Source: Rubidibacter lacunae KORDI 51-2 | Lineage (GTDB): Bacteria > Cyanobacteriota > Cyanobacteriia > Cyanobacteriales > Rubidibacteraceae | NCBI RefSeq assembly: GCF_000473895.1 | Contig: NZ_ASSJ01000076.1 | Coordinates: 124,001-188,000, forward strand | Direction of reading: 5' to 3' | Length of the DNA stretch: 64,000 nucleotides | Part shown: one piece after another, positions 40,841-50,325 of the stretch | How positions within the stretch are numbered: the stretch's first letter is position 1 | Layout: each line of letters begins with the position of its first letter | Made by a program: the position numbers and the translations under genes | Notes under the pieces: model-generated | The model's input: only the letters and a program-made list of their open reading frames with translations | Database searches by the model: none | What the model was told of the DNA's origin: nothing

Positions 40841-41557
40841 ATGATGCTGCGACGAGTTTGGGCGCTGGTTTTGGCGGGCTGCATGTTGCTCTTGTCGGGC
40901 TGCGTGCAGTACGACGCGGGCATTCGCTTCGAGGGATTGCATCGCGGCGCGATCGTCCAACGCGTGCAGCTCGGCGATCGCCTATCGAGCTTTAGCAAGT
41001 CGAGCGTGCGGGAATGGCTGCGGAGTATCGAGCGGCGGGCCCAGCAGCTCGGTGGGAGAGTGGAACGGGTGTCGCCGCTGGAATTAGCGGTCGAGATTCC
41101 GTTCGGAAGCGGTCCGGAACTGGCACAAAAGTTTAACGCCTTCTTCCATCCCGACGCACCGGCAAGTAGCGACTTGGTGGCGTTCGATGCCAGCTTGGAC
41201 GTGCGGCAGACCAACTTACTATTGGTGCAGCGGACGTACCTGAAGCTGGCACTGGACTTGCGGGCATTGGCACTGCTGTCGCCGGAGGCAGCAGAAGTTG
41301 TCGATGCGGGGTCGCTGGTCGATCTGGAGTTCCACCTCGACGTGCCTGGCTCGGTCCGTAAGGCGTCTCCAGGTGCACGGCGCGAAGGTTCGCAACTCGT
41401 GTGGACATTACAACCCGGTACGATCGCTTCCTTGGAGGCAGCATTTTGGTCGGTGGAACCCCTGGGTTGGGGCGCGATCGCGATTGCCCTTTTCGTCGTC
41501 GGCGGGTTTTATCTCAAGTACCATCATTTGCCTTGGTCGGCACCGCGATCGTCTTAA
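40841..41557 (+). CDS. DUF3153 family lipoprotein
   Basis: A 238-residue conserved cyanobacterial protein. A lipoprotein signal ends at LLLSGC (C21 is the likely lipidated residue). The body has a YDAGIRFEGLHRGAIVQ start and FNAFFHPD, and a C-terminal membrane helix (about 207-227, WGAIAIALFVVGGFYLKY) anchors it. The function is unknown. It lies 25 bp after the cysteine desulfurase gene and is probably co-transcribed. Confidence 0.85.
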   Translation: MMLRRVWALVLAGCMLLLSGCVQYDAGIRFEGLHRGAIVQRVQLGDRLSSFSKSSVREWLRSIERRAQQLGGRVERVSPLELAVEIPFGSGPELAQKFNAFFHPDAPASSDLVAFDASLDVRQTNLLLVQRTYLKLALDLRALALLSPEAAEVVDAGSLVDLEFHLDVPGSVRKASPGARREGSQLVWTLQPGTIASLEAAFWSVEPLGWGAIAIALFVVGGFYLKYHHLPWSAPRSS

Positions 41558-41663
41558 TCCGAGACGCGTGCGCGGTGGGTCAGATCGCCGCGAACGTTTT
41601 TTTGCCCGCCCGCCTGCGCGACCTGCAGTACAGTTGGGGCAGAACCAGACGGAGGGTACCTCG

Positions 41664-42302
41664 ATGAGTCTGAGACTGTACCTGCTGCGGCACGGCGAAA
41701 CTACCTACAGCCAGAAAGGCGGCTTCTGTGGCATCCTCGATCCCGACCTCACGTCCGAAGGGGCCACCATGGCCGAGGCGTTTGCAGCGGCTTATCGCAA
41801 TCTGGATTGGAAAGCCATCTACGTCAGCCCGATGCGCCGCACGATCGCAACCGCCAAGCCCATATGCGAGGCCGCTGGTTTGCAGATGCAGCTCCGCGAC
41901 GGACTCAAGGAGCTAAATTATGGCGAGTGGGAGGACCAAACCCACGAAGCCGTCGAGCGGCGCTTCAATGCCGACTACGTGCGCTGGCTGACTGAACCGG
42001 CTTGGAACCCACCAACTGGCGGCGAGACGGCAACGCAGGTCTCCAGTCGCGCGATGCCCATCATTGCCGAAATTGAAGAGAATTATGCTGACGGCAACGT
42101 GCTCGTGGTGTCCCACAAAGCGACGATACGGATCGTTTTGTGTTCGCTACTCGGCATCGACCTCGGGCGCTATCGCGATCGCATTGCCGCTCTGACGACG
42201 TCGGTGTCGATTGTCAAGTTCGACGTTCACGGACCGCTGCTGGAGGTCCTCGGCGATCGTACCCACATCCCCGAACACATCCGCAACCGACCGGGCACCT
42301 GA
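41664..42302 (+). CDS. histidine phosphatase superfamily protein
   Basis: A 212-residue phosphoglycerate-mutase-like enzyme. The catalytic RHG is in LYLLRHGETTYS. DLTSEGATMAEAFAAAY, SPMRRTIATAKP, LKELNYGEWED and the second histidine in VVSHKATIRIVL complete the site. ATG 41664 has GGAGG upstream (41651). Substrate is not predictable; alpha-ribazole, sugar or phosphoglycerate phosphatase roles all occur in this family. Confidence 0.9.
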   Translation: MSLRLYLLRHGETTYSQKGGFCGILDPDLTSEGATMAEAFAAAYRNLDWKAIYVSPMRRTIATAKPICEAAGLQMQLRDGLKELNYGEWEDQTHEAVERRFNADYVRWLTEPAWNPPTGGETATQVSSRAMPIIAEIEENYADGNVLVVSHKATIRIVLCSLLGIDLGRYRDRIAALTTSVSIVKFDVHGPLLEVLGDRTHIPEHIRNRPGT

Positions 42303-42474
42303 CAACCTGCGCCACCCACGCAGTCGCGCCCGCACAGCTGGGTTCGGAATGGTCTGGCGCGCGTGGGCAACCCATCGGGGGAGTTATTTGCCAACGAGCG
42401 AAAATTTCATGCGTAGATGATTTTCTTGCAAAAACGACGTGTTCGTTAAGACGCTAGACGATCTCGACGGCTGG

Positions 42475-42498
42475 AGCGAACTAGTTAGCGAACTAGTT
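42475..42498. repeat. 12-bp tandem repeat, two copies
   Basis: AGCGAACTAGTT occurs twice in direct succession in the gap before the membrane protein gene. Each unit contains the palindrome AACTAGTT. A slippage product is likely, but a paired regulator site is possible. Confidence 0.8.
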
Positions 42499-42595
42499 AA
42501 AGATGCCTGCCAGAAGTCTGGTGTTGTTTGCCACAGACCGCAGTTGCTGACAGTTGTGAAACAATTCAATCACCAGTTCACTTAACGGTCTATTG

Positions 42596-43315
42596 ATGAA
42601 AGCTATGAACGAACTCGAACCTGAAACCACTGGAACATCTGATGGCGGGGCACTGGTCTCGAACCACACCGACATTGACGAACCTCGCCGTGCCCCTGCA
42701 CCGGCCGCGCTTCCACGCGAGAGCGACCTGCAGGCGATGAACCGCTTGCTGCTCGATCGCATGGCTCGGGGCAGTACGGATATAAGCGACATCGAGCGCC
42801 TGGCCGATCTTTGCAGCGAACTCGAGCGCCGCGGCGAGCGCGAAGCTACCGATCGCTTCAAACGGCGGATGGTTGTGACCCAAACGATCGTCGCGATCGC
42901 AACCGGCTTCGTGACCACCACCATCGGGTTGTGCCTGACGGTCACGGTTTCGCCGCTGCTGGGACCGGTTGCCATTGTCCTGGGAGTGGTGGGAGTCTGG
43001 GGAAAGTCGCTCGCCCAGGAACGGGTGCAGCCAGTCCTTAAGGACGAGAAAACCCACCCCTCGTATACCTTTTTGACGGGTTTGCTGCTCTTAGCGGTTG
43101 TATTGGCGTTATTAGCTGCGACTATCTGGGCCGACGGTACACTGCCCTTAAAACAAGCATTAGTTGCGATCGCGACGTTGGTTCTCCTCGCTGCCCTCGA
43201 CGTACTAAAGCGTCTAGCAACCGGAAGAGCAACCATCGTGTCAAGCACGCGCGCAGATCGTGTTGAATCAACAATGGCTGATGCGTGGAGTGAAGACCGA
43301 TCGCTGCAGCCTTAA
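42596..43315 (+). CDS. hypothetical membrane protein
   Basis: A 239-residue protein that I do not recognise. The N-terminal 90 residues are charged and cytosolic, with helical stretches (SDLQAMNRLLLDRMARG, IERLADLCSELERRG). Four membrane helices follow (two in about 95-140, one near 160-183, one near 187-207), then a short polar tail. ATG 42596 is used; TTG 42593 and ATG 42605 are alternatives. No Shine-Dalgarno sequence is clear. Confidence 0.6.
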   Translation: MKAMNELEPETTGTSDGGALVSNHTDIDEPRRAPAPAALPRESDLQAMNRLLLDRMARGSTDISDIERLADLCSELERRGEREATDRFKRRMVVTQTIVAIATGFVTTTIGLCLTVTVSPLLGPVAIVLGVVGVWGKSLAQERVQPVLKDEKTHPSYTFLTGLLLLAVVLALLAATIWADGTLPLKQALVAIATLVLLAALDVLKRLATGRATIVSSTRADRVESTMADAWSEDRSLQP

Positions 43316-43632
43316 AGAATCGCTCGCAAACTGGCTGCAATTTACCGGCAGGATCTGCCTGGATTTTGGGGCTTAGGATTCGGCTTGTATGGATACACCA
43401 GAGCGTAGCGATCGGCTGCCGCGAATTCTTCAGAGAGTGGTTTGTGCCAGCTTAGAGTCGCTCAAATCCGGGTTCTCCTGGCTATCTATCAGGAAGTTCT
43501 CAGGAACGCAACCTACGGTATTTTAAGTTAGATACGCTTGTCGAAAGCCGAGATTTGACATCGTGCCTGCCCGCAATTGCGGGATGTTTTTTGGCAGGCC
43601 GCCTCACGATCGAACGTTTTACTCCCTACGCC
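43316..43632. other. intergenic before the HAMP kinase
   Basis: About 320 bp with no recognised gene. The kinase frame is open back to 43555, but the conserved part and a good ATG begin at 43633. Confidence 0.35.
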
Positions 43633-45096
43633 ATGCCTATCCCAAAGCAACTGGCACGCGCTCCTCGCAGCTGGTTGAATGCTTGGAAGCGACGCTGGCT
43701 GGAATTGCTCGCGCCCAATTCGTTGCGGACGCGTTTGACTGTAGGCGTAGCGGCCGTTTCAGTAGTCAGTTTGGGAAGCGTGGCACTGTGGATGACTTGG
43801 AGTATGCAGCGTATCCTGGTCATGAGCCACACGCAAAATATTGAGTACATAGCCCAACGCTTGCCGGATGATGTAGGACTTTACAGTCAGTCAATGCCGA
43901 CGGAACGGGCGATTCAAAAGGCAATTGACAACCTCGGAGCGGGCAACACCCTGGTTTGGGTGGAAAATCATCAAGATCGGATCGTCGCTCATTCCCAGGG
44001 CACCGGTCATTCAATGGTCCTTTCGCTGCTGTCTGGTCGAATCGAGCCGGATCGCACGACACGAGTTTTTGAAGTGGGCGGACGCTATTGGGTGCTATGT
44101 GGCGGACCGTTGATCTCGAACAGCATGGGCATCGGCACATTTTATATCGCCCAAGATATCGACAACGATCGCCAGCTGTTCGACCAGTTGATCGGGAGTT
44201 TGACGTTGGCAAGCGTGTTGGCAACTGGTGCGATGACCCTCGCTATTGCCTTGTACGTGCGTCACTCGCTTGCGACGTTGCAGAGTATGGGACAACTGGC
44301 GGAGAATATTTCGGTTGAAAGCCTAAGCAGTTCGCAAATCCAACTCGAACATGCGCCAAGTGAGGTGCAGGACTTAGCACGAACGTACGACAAGATGCTG
44401 GCGCGGCTGTCGATGTCTTGGGAGCAGCAGCGCCAGTTTGTGAGTAACGTATCCCACGAACTGCGGACTCCGCTGACGATTGTTTCGGGGTATTTGCAGA
44501 GTATCCTGCGGCGAGAAACGAACCTCACCGAACCCCAGCGTGATGCCCTGACGATTGCCGCATCTGAGTCCGATCGCGTCACGCAACTGCTGCAGGACTT
44601 ATTGACCTTGGCGCGGGCCGACAGCGGGTACATGCACTTTCAGATCGAAACATTGGATTTGTGCGAGTTCGTCAACAAGATTGCCGAGATGGCTCGCGCT
44701 TATAGCAACCGCACCGTGACGGTGGATCTCAACAGCTGCGACTGCAAGGTGCGGGCCGACGAGAGCCGCCTGACGCAGGTACTGCTCAACCTCATCGACA
44801 ACGCCGTTAAATATTCTGCCCCGAACCAACCGATCGCCTTGCGGGTCTTGCGTCCGGGCAACGTTGCCTGTATCCAGATTTGCGATCGCGGCGTCGGGAT
44901 TCCACTGCCGCACCAGGAGCGTATCTTCGAGCGGTTCTATCGGGTTGATGAGGCGCGATCGCGATCGACTGGTGGGACGGGACTGGGATTGTCAATCGTC
45001 AAAATCCTTGTCGAGGGCATGGAGGGCGACGTGTGGGTTAACTCCAAGCCCGGGGAAGGTAGCACGTTTACGGTCAGCGTGCCGCTGGCAGCGTAG
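43633..45096 (+). CDS. two-component sensor histidine kinase (HAMP)
   Basis: A 487-residue membrane kinase. The first helix is at about 36-58 (LTVGVAAVSVVSLGSVALW); a periplasmic sensor of about 130 residues follows; the second helix is at about 195-218. HAMP runs to about 275. The dimerisation domain has the phosphorylated histidine in VSHELRTPLTIVSG, and the ATPase domain has NLIDNAVKYS, DRGVGIP and GTGLGLSIV. No response regulator gene is adjacent, so it is an orphan here and the signal is unknown. Confidence 0.93.
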   Translation: MPIPKQLARAPRSWLNAWKRRWLELLAPNSLRTRLTVGVAAVSVVSLGSVALWMTWSMQRILVMSHTQNIEYIAQRLPDDVGLYSQSMPTERAIQKAIDNLGAGNTLVWVENHQDRIVAHSQGTGHSMVLSLLSGRIEPDRTTRVFEVGGRYWVLCGGPLISNSMGIGTFYIAQDIDNDRQLFDQLIGSLTLASVLATGAMTLAIALYVRHSLATLQSMGQLAENISVESLSSSQIQLEHAPSEVQDLARTYDKMLARLSMSWEQQRQFVSNVSHELRTPLTIVSGYLQSILRRETNLTEPQRDALTIAASESDRVTQLLQDLLTLARADSGYMHFQIETLDLCEFVNKIAEMARAYSNRTVTVDLNSCDCKVRADESRLTQVLLNLIDNAVKYSAPNQPIALRVLRPGNVACIQICDRGVGIPLPHQERIFERFYRVDEARSRSTGGTGLGLSIVKILVEGMEGDVWVNSKPGEGSTFTVSVPLAA

Positions 45097-46745
45097 CGAT
45101 CGGTCTCTGTGCCGTTAAGAGCTTTAGGTACTGCGTTCGAGCAGTTGGGAAGAAAGCTAGTCTTTCTTTAGAACCGCTGCTGGCTGGAATCTTTAGAGCC
45201 GCTGCTGGCTGGAATGAGGGCACGTTAGCAGCGTTGCTTGCGGCTAAGAGATTGTTGAGAGCGGCTTGATGAGCGTCACGACTTATGTAGCTGGTATCGA
45301 GAGCATTGGTATGAGCCCGCTTCATGGTCCCTGGTTTGCGAGCTGACTGGAGGGCTCTGAAACCTCCCGCCAGAGGCGCATAGCGATTTAGCAGCAAATT
45401 GCTTACGTCGCGTCTGAAATCAGAGTGGCAATGTAAACAAGGCGGCAATAGTGGACTTTACAGGCGCTCTGCTCACACTTCGGCACACCCGATCGTCTTA
45501 GAGCAAGATTTGGGGGAACCAATGATTAAGCAGCTTGTAGAGCGCAATCGCGCCGCTGACGAGCGATGTCCGCATGCCGGCGACACATGGCAGCGAATCG
45601 AGTGGGTTGTAGGCTTCTGCGAGGGCGCGCGCGGTGACAATGCCCGGGAGGGTTCGACAACGGAGTACTACGAGGGGTTTCTGAGTGGGCTGCGCTGGAT
45701 CGGGAAACGTAAGTACGACAGAGCTCGAGATGGCAAGATCTCTACTGGAAGGGGCTTTGCGGGATCGCAATGCGATTGCTTGTTCTCAATCGTTAGCATT
45801 TGTTGCGAAGAGCGGTCGGTATTCTCAGTTACAGAGCTTACTGCCACAAAACTACGGCTACTCTGATATTCGCTCAACTTCTAGCAAAGGTTACAGCAGT
45901 CAGTTCCATCAAGCTCACATGAGAAGAAATATAATGCCACCACTCGCCACAGTGGGCTACGCGTTGATTGTGCTGCTGCACAGGGATGCGATCGCTTGGG
46001 TGAACGCGCGTTCGAATCCTTCATTGGTCTGTTGGGGTAATTGCTAAACTACTGCACGAAACCGCCCACCAAAACGGCACCTTCTGGGGGCAAATATGCC
46101 CAGCTTTTACCGTCTGAGAGATGGCGATCGCGCGCGCGACTTTGTCCTCATTACGCTCCAACTTCCTCAGCTAAACCGGCAAACTCGCACTGCGTTGCAG
46201 CTTCTGAACCAGCGACTTCCCGCTTACTTTGTCTTCGGCTAATGGACTTTGGAAAAAGCAGCTCAATGGCGAGAGAAAAGATCGGATTCGAGTATGAATT
46301 TATTGCCAACTCGGATGGATTGAAATCAAAAACTAGGGCAGGCGTTGGCTGTAGACCTGATAGTCCGCAATCAACAAGATTGGACCGATAGTGCTGGAAG
46401 AGGGCAATCGCTCCTCAAGAGGCATGACCCTTAATTGGCAGGGGATCTCGGTAGTTCTGAGTCAGACCAAAATGGTTTGAAAGCTCGGATCTAATCAGCG
46501 GACAGCCAGGGCGAGCATAGCCAAAATAAAGCGCTTTTAAATGACTTTGACCGGACTGGAGTCGACTATTTTCAGATTTGATGAAGGTTTCAACGATCGC
46601 AGGTTGCAGAAGTAGCTTTAAAGTCTCAATGCCCTACAAAACGTCGTACTCTTCATAGAACGAAATAGCCTTGGTTTGTTCCCTCCGCAGATGACAGTCT
46701 CGTTGCGAGCACTAGTTGCCGACTTCAACCACAATTGCGTTTAAC
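45097..46745. other. long gene-poor, probably decayed region
   Basis: About 1.65 kb with no confident gene. It holds overlapping short frames, a 25-bp tandem repeat (45166-45215), and a 48-codon rightward frame at 46096-46242 whose product ends QLLNQRLPAYFVFG but matches nothing I know. Frames near 45525-45870 and 46266-46391 give protein-like pieces that break off, consistent with pseudogenes. Confidence 0.45.
45166..45215. repeat. 25-bp tandem repeat, two copies
   Basis: Two adjacent 25-base units differing at one position (CTTTAGAACC or CTTTAGAGCC followed by GCTGCTGGCTGGAAT). They lie 70 bp after the HAMP kinase gene. No function is evident. Confidence 0.85.
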
Positions 46746-47360
46746 CTAGTGCCCATCCCAACGCTTCAGGGGGACGCAGTCGATGTCGAGGCGATCGAGC
46801 GCCCGCGCAACAACAAAGTCGACCAGATCTTCGATGGTTTTGGGATTGTGATACCACGCTGGAATCGCAGGAACGATTGCCGCACCAGCTTCAGCAAGGA
46901 CCGTGAGATTGCGCAGGTGAATCAAGCTAAATGGCGTCTCGCGTGGAACGATCGCCAGCGGTTTGCCTTCCTTGAGCTGCACGTCTGCCGCTCGTTCCAG
47001 TAGGTCCGAACTCAACCCGGCTGCAATCTTCGCCACCGTACTCATGCTGCAGGGTATGACGATCATGCCGAGCGATCGATACGAGCCGCTCGCGATCGTG
47101 GCACCGACGTCGCCCCAGCGGTGGCAGCGTAGTTTGCCTTTGCTGGGGCAGCCGGCTTGCTCGTGCCAGAACATAGCTTGCAAATCCGGTTCGGCTGGTA
47201 CGCGCACGCCCTGCTCTGCCTGCCAAACAATGAAACTTGCCTTGGAAGCAACAACGTCTACAGTGTAGTCAGCTTCGAGGAGCCACTTGAGAGCACGGAC
47301 GGCGTAAACCATGCCGGAGGCTCCGCTAATACCTAGAATCAACGGGCGATCGCTTGTCAT
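46746..47360 (-). CDS. ubiX: flavin prenyltransferase UbiX
   Basis: A 204-residue UbiX/Pad1 protein that makes prenylated FMN, the cofactor of UbiD decarboxylases. It shows the N-terminal flavin loop ILGISGASGMVYAVRALK, the CSMSTVAKIAAGL segment, and PRETPFSLIHLRNL. ATG 47360 is family-consistent; the long upstream open frame is not conserved. UbiD is not in the window. In cyanobacteria the pathway serves plastoquinone synthesis. Confidence 0.95.
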   Translation of the reverse strand: MTSDRPLILGISGASGMVYAVRALKWLLEADYTVDVVASKASFIVWQAEQGVRVPAEPDLQAMFWHEQAGCPSKGKLRCHRWGDVGATIASGSYRSLGMIVIPCSMSTVAKIAAGLSSDLLERAADVQLKEGKPLAIVPRETPFSLIHLRNLTVLAEAGAAIVPAIPAWYHNPKTIEDLVDFVVARALDRLDIDCVPLKRWDGH

Positions 47361-47881
47361 ACGATTGAAGTTAACTTGATGGCCTTGGCACTCGCGAGTC
47401 GATCGAAACGCTTGCTGTAATTCAGGTCGGCCGGAGATTGCTCCGAGGGTAGCGCTTCGATGCACTCGGCAAGTAGTGCTGCCACTCGTCACCCTTTTAC
47501 ACTCGCAAGCGGGTGTCAGGGCAAACTCGTTAACACGACTATCCCTGAAGCCGAGTGCTATAGAACTTTATTTTTAGCTAAGCGTTCGAGTAAAAGTATC
47601 GGCTTTGGGAGCGATTTTGCCGATAAGATCGCGCGTCCGTTGGAAGGGCGGACGTGTTACCTGTCCGAAAACTAATATGGGTTCTTGAAGAATCTTCAGA
47701 CCAAACTTTCTGCAGAATCAGGGATTCAGCTACCCAGACTCAAAGCTTCTGACATCCCTATGACTGAAGTAGATGGGTTGCGGGAACAACACACTGGCTC
47801 TTCCTTGGGGTATCGCCAATCTCCATTACGAAAAGCTGACATATACCGACCCACGAATGGATGTTGATTCGGTATCTCCCC
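47361..47881. other. intergenic, nothing recognised
   Basis: A 520-bp gap between leftward ubiX and the 3' end of leftward tldD. Small open frames lack any recognisable product. No RNA gene or strong hairpin was seen. Confidence 0.4.
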
Positions 47882-49279
47882 CTAGTCCGCTTCTCCGCCC
47901 ACAATCGCGTCTCGAATCCGCAAGCTCGGACCGCCACATCCAACGGGCAGACCGTTCTGACCCCCTTTCCCGCAACCGCCGGATTCGTCCCAATAGAAGT
48001 CGTCCGCGATCGCTTCTATATTCGCGAGGGTTTTGAATACATTGCCCGAGAGCGTCACGTCCCGAACCGGATCGGTCAGCTTGCCGTTGCGGATCGTCCA
48101 GGCTTCCCCAGCACTGAAGGTGAACATTTCGCCATTGGTCATGCCGCCGAGCCAGTTGCGTGCGTAGATACCGCGATCCACGTCGCGAATCAGGTCGGCG
48201 ACGGGCGTGGTGCCGCGCTCGATCCAGGTATTGGTCATGCGCACGATCGGCGAATATTGGTAATCGAGACAGCGCGCATTCCCCGTTGGTTGCTCCCCCA
48301 ACTTGCCTGCCGTTTCCCGCGAGTGCAGCCGTCCGACCAGAATGCCATCGCGGATCAGTTGCGTGGTCGTGGCAGGCGTCCCCTCATCGTCGATCGCATA
48401 GCTGCCGCGATGGCCGGTCGGTGCCGCGCCGTCGAAAATCTGCAGCTCCGGCGGTCCGAAGCGGCGGCCGAAACTCATCACCTCCAGCAAATCGGGATTC
48501 TCATAAGCCATATCGGCTTCAGACAGATGCCCAAACGCCTCGTGCACGAACAGCCCGGTCAAAATCGGGTCGATGACGACGGTGTAGGTACCGCCCGTGA
48601 CGGGCGGAATCGACAGGGCGTGGGTGGCACGCTCGGCCGCGGCGCGCACGCGATCGTCGAGATCGCGGAAGTCTTCGAAGGCGCTACGCGAGCCAGTAGT
48701 CTCGCGGCCGGTTTGCACCAGTTCGCCACTGCGAGCGGTCGCCGCAAAGCGCGCTTCCAGATCCGACCACACCTGCTCGACCAGGGTGCCGTCAGAAGTG
48801 GCGAGGGTCACGCGCTGGGTCACATCTCCATAGCGAACGGAGGTGGTTGCGATGCGCGGATCGGCATCGCACAGGATGTGGTTGTAGCGATCGCATAGCG
48901 CCTTCTTCTCGGCCAAAGGGACGTGTCGCGGGTCGGTCCCCGTCAGAGGCAAACGATAAACACCTTCAACGGGCGTCACGGGCGCGATCGTCGTGGTTTC
49001 CGTTCCCACCATGCGCGCGGCCGCGATCGCCTCGCCGATGCGGTCCTCGAGATCGTCAAGATCGTTGCAGGTGGCTAACCCCCATCCGCCTTTGTAGCAA
49101 GCGCGAATCTGAGCGCCGATCGCCCGCTCCTCCGTCAGAGTTTCCACGCGATCGCCGCGCAGATAAATGTCCGTCCCTTCCGATTCTTCCAGGCGAATGG
49201 TGAGAAAATCGACGCGCTGGCGATAGCGGGCCATCAAGTCGGCCAGTCGGTTGCGGCCGTCGGCCAGTCGGTGAGGCAT
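47882..49279 (-). CDS. tldD: TldD/PmbA family metalloprotease
   Basis: A 465-residue TldD-type protease with the metal motif HExxxH in FVHEAFGHLSEAD and the C-terminal GTPATTTQLIRDGILVGRLHSRETA and GGMTNGEMF blocks. TldD works with TldE/PmbA to cut small modified peptides and antitoxins. The partner gene is not in the window. The start ATG gives PHRLADGRNRLADL. An RHH protein gene lies 124 bp upstream on the same strand. Confidence 0.93.
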   Translation of the reverse strand: MPHRLADGRNRLADLMARYRQRVDFLTIRLEESEGTDIYLRGDRVETLTEERAIGAQIRACYKGGWGLATCNDLDDLEDRIGEAIAAARMVGTETTTIAPVTPVEGVYRLPLTGTDPRHVPLAEKKALCDRYNHILCDADPRIATTSVRYGDVTQRVTLATSDGTLVEQVWSDLEARFAATARSGELVQTGRETTGSRSAFEDFRDLDDRVRAAAERATHALSIPPVTGGTYTVVIDPILTGLFVHEAFGHLSEADMAYENPDLLEVMSFGRRFGPPELQIFDGAAPTGHRGSYAIDDEGTPATTTQLIRDGILVGRLHSRETAGKLGEQPTGNARCLDYQYSPIVRMTNTWIERGTTPVADLIRDVDRGIYARNWLGGMTNGEMFTFSAGEAWTIRNGKLTDPVRDVTLSGNVFKTLANIEAIADDFYWDESGGCGKGGQNGLPVGCGGPSLRIRDAIVGGEAD

Positions 49280-49403
49280 GAGGCTAGCTCGGGTAGAGGT
49301 TGAGGGCGATGGTGCAACTGCGTCGCGCTACTAGGCTAGCTTGGGTGCGGTACGGCAGTGCGGTGCCGCGATCGCTAGTGGCGAGGGTCAGCTGAAGCGA
49401 TCG

Positions 49404-49706
49404 CTACCCCAGTAGGCTTTCGATGCTGAGGGGAACCAAGTCACCCGCTACCGTCAGTCCCAGCCACATTTGTTGCAGGGGCGCGATCGGCGCACCCGTG
49501 AGCGCGCAGCATTCCTCTCGACGCGCCGTTGCCGCAAAACTTGCGCGGATATCTTCGGCTGCCAGCCCGCGCGACCCATTCTGACCTCGTTCCTGCACGT
49601 ATTCCCACAACACATCGCGAATCAAACTCTGGTAGCCGAGGTCGCCAGACAGCTCCTTCAGGCGCTCCTTTAGCTCGGGTTCGAGGCGAATGCTGGTGAC
49701 CTCCAT
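49404..49706 (-). CDS. ribbon-helix-helix (CopG-like) protein
   Basis: A 100-residue protein. The RHH motif is at the N terminus: strand EVTSIRLEPEL, helices ERLKELSGDLGYQS and IRDVLWEYVQERG. The second half (about 50-100) is of unknown fold, with a CC pair in REECCALTG. ATG 49706 starts the fold directly; ATG 49745 adds 13 residues. It may regulate itself through the palindrome about 100 bp upstream. No toxin gene is evident next to it. Confidence 0.7.
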   Translation of the reverse strand: MEVTSIRLEPELKERLKELSGDLGYQSLIRDVLWEYVQERGQNGSRGLAAEDIRASFAATARREECCALTGAPIAPLQQMWLGLTVAGDLVPLSIESLLG

Positions 49707-49803
49707 CTTGGTGGTTGAGGTTCGGTGTCGTGTAGTGATGGTCATGGCTGCGAGTAGTTGCGAGACGTTACAAAAAAATGTTGGTCGATCTACTGGACAT
49801 CTT

Positions 49804-49823
49804 ATACTACAGTCCTGTAGTAT
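49804..49823. promoter_or_regulatory. perfect palindrome, candidate operator
   Basis: Nine-base arms ATACTACAG and CTGTAGTAT are separated by TC, in an AT-rich patch 98 bp upstream of the RHH gene start. It resembles the TACA/TGTA dyads of BlaI/MecI-type operators. RHH proteins also bind inverted repeats in their own promoters. The TATACT at its left edge could serve as a rightward -10 box. Confidence 0.5.
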
Positions 49824-49850
49824 CGAACCAGCGAGCCAATCGGGAATCCC

Positions 49851-50165
49851 ATGCGAGTCCCGTTCGCTCCGACGAATTTTTCCGACACGCTTTACCCAAC
49901 CGACTTTTTATCAGAGCTTCCGCTCATGTTAGGACGCTTCACCGCCATAGGACTCAGCACGCAGAATGGCCACCCCTCGTGGATGCCAGCCTATGCAGCG
50001 CAGCTCGGCGCGGCGATCGCGTCCATTTTTAGCGGACAGATGGGTCTTGGCATTTTGACCCCCATTGGTTGCGAGGAGGTCAAACGCGATCGCCGGGGCA
50101 ATCAAATAAATCCGGAAAAAGCCAGATACAGCGGGCGGAGTAGGCAGGAGCTTATTCCAATGTAG
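49851..50165 (+). CDS. hypothetical ORF upstream of a strong terminator
   Basis: A 104-codon frame; an inner ATG at 49926 gives 79 residues starting LGRFTAIGLSTQNG. A moderately hydrophobic stretch, AYAAQLGAAIASIFSGQMGLG, is followed by a basic tail. No family is recognised and no Shine-Dalgarno sequence is clear. Support is indirect: a textbook terminator lies 23 bp downstream on the same strand and a palindrome lies just upstream. It could instead be a non-coding transcript. Confidence 0.35.
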   Translation: MRVPFAPTNFSDTLYPTDFLSELPLMLGRFTAIGLSTQNGHPSWMPAYAAQLGAAIASIFSGQMGLGILTPIGCEEVKRDRRGNQINPEKARYSGRSRQELIPM

Positions 50166-50188
50166 GGACAGAACGAACTTCTTCCGAC

Positions 50189-50226
50189 CCCCCGCTACTG
50201 GATATCAGCAGCGGGGGTTCTTTTTT
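50189..50226 (+). terminator. Rho-independent terminator
   Basis: Arms CCCCCGCT and AGCGGGGG (8 bp) enclose 13 bases and are followed by TTCTTTTTT. It is the clearest intrinsic terminator in the window. It ends a rightward transcript that begins between the RHH gene and 50188. Confidence 0.85.
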
Positions 50227-50325
50227 GCAGCGCTGCTTCGCTTCATCCTCATCCACCATTTTTCAAACTCAACAGCAGAACGGACCGCGCGAGCGGAGTC
50301 TGTCCATCCTGGGGAATTTACAGTC

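Noticed and set aside
45074-45448. Minus-strand 124-codon frame first suspected as an IS605 TnpB end
   Set aside because: Only a loose SRDAHQAALNNLLAAS similarity; no zinc-finger cysteine pairs in the right order. Left as part of the gene-poor region.
47861-48898. 345-codon open frame antisense to tldD
   Set aside because: Its product is Arg/Ala-rich without motifs, and the opposite strand encodes an intact TldD with its metal motif. Long antisense frames are expected with this codon bias.
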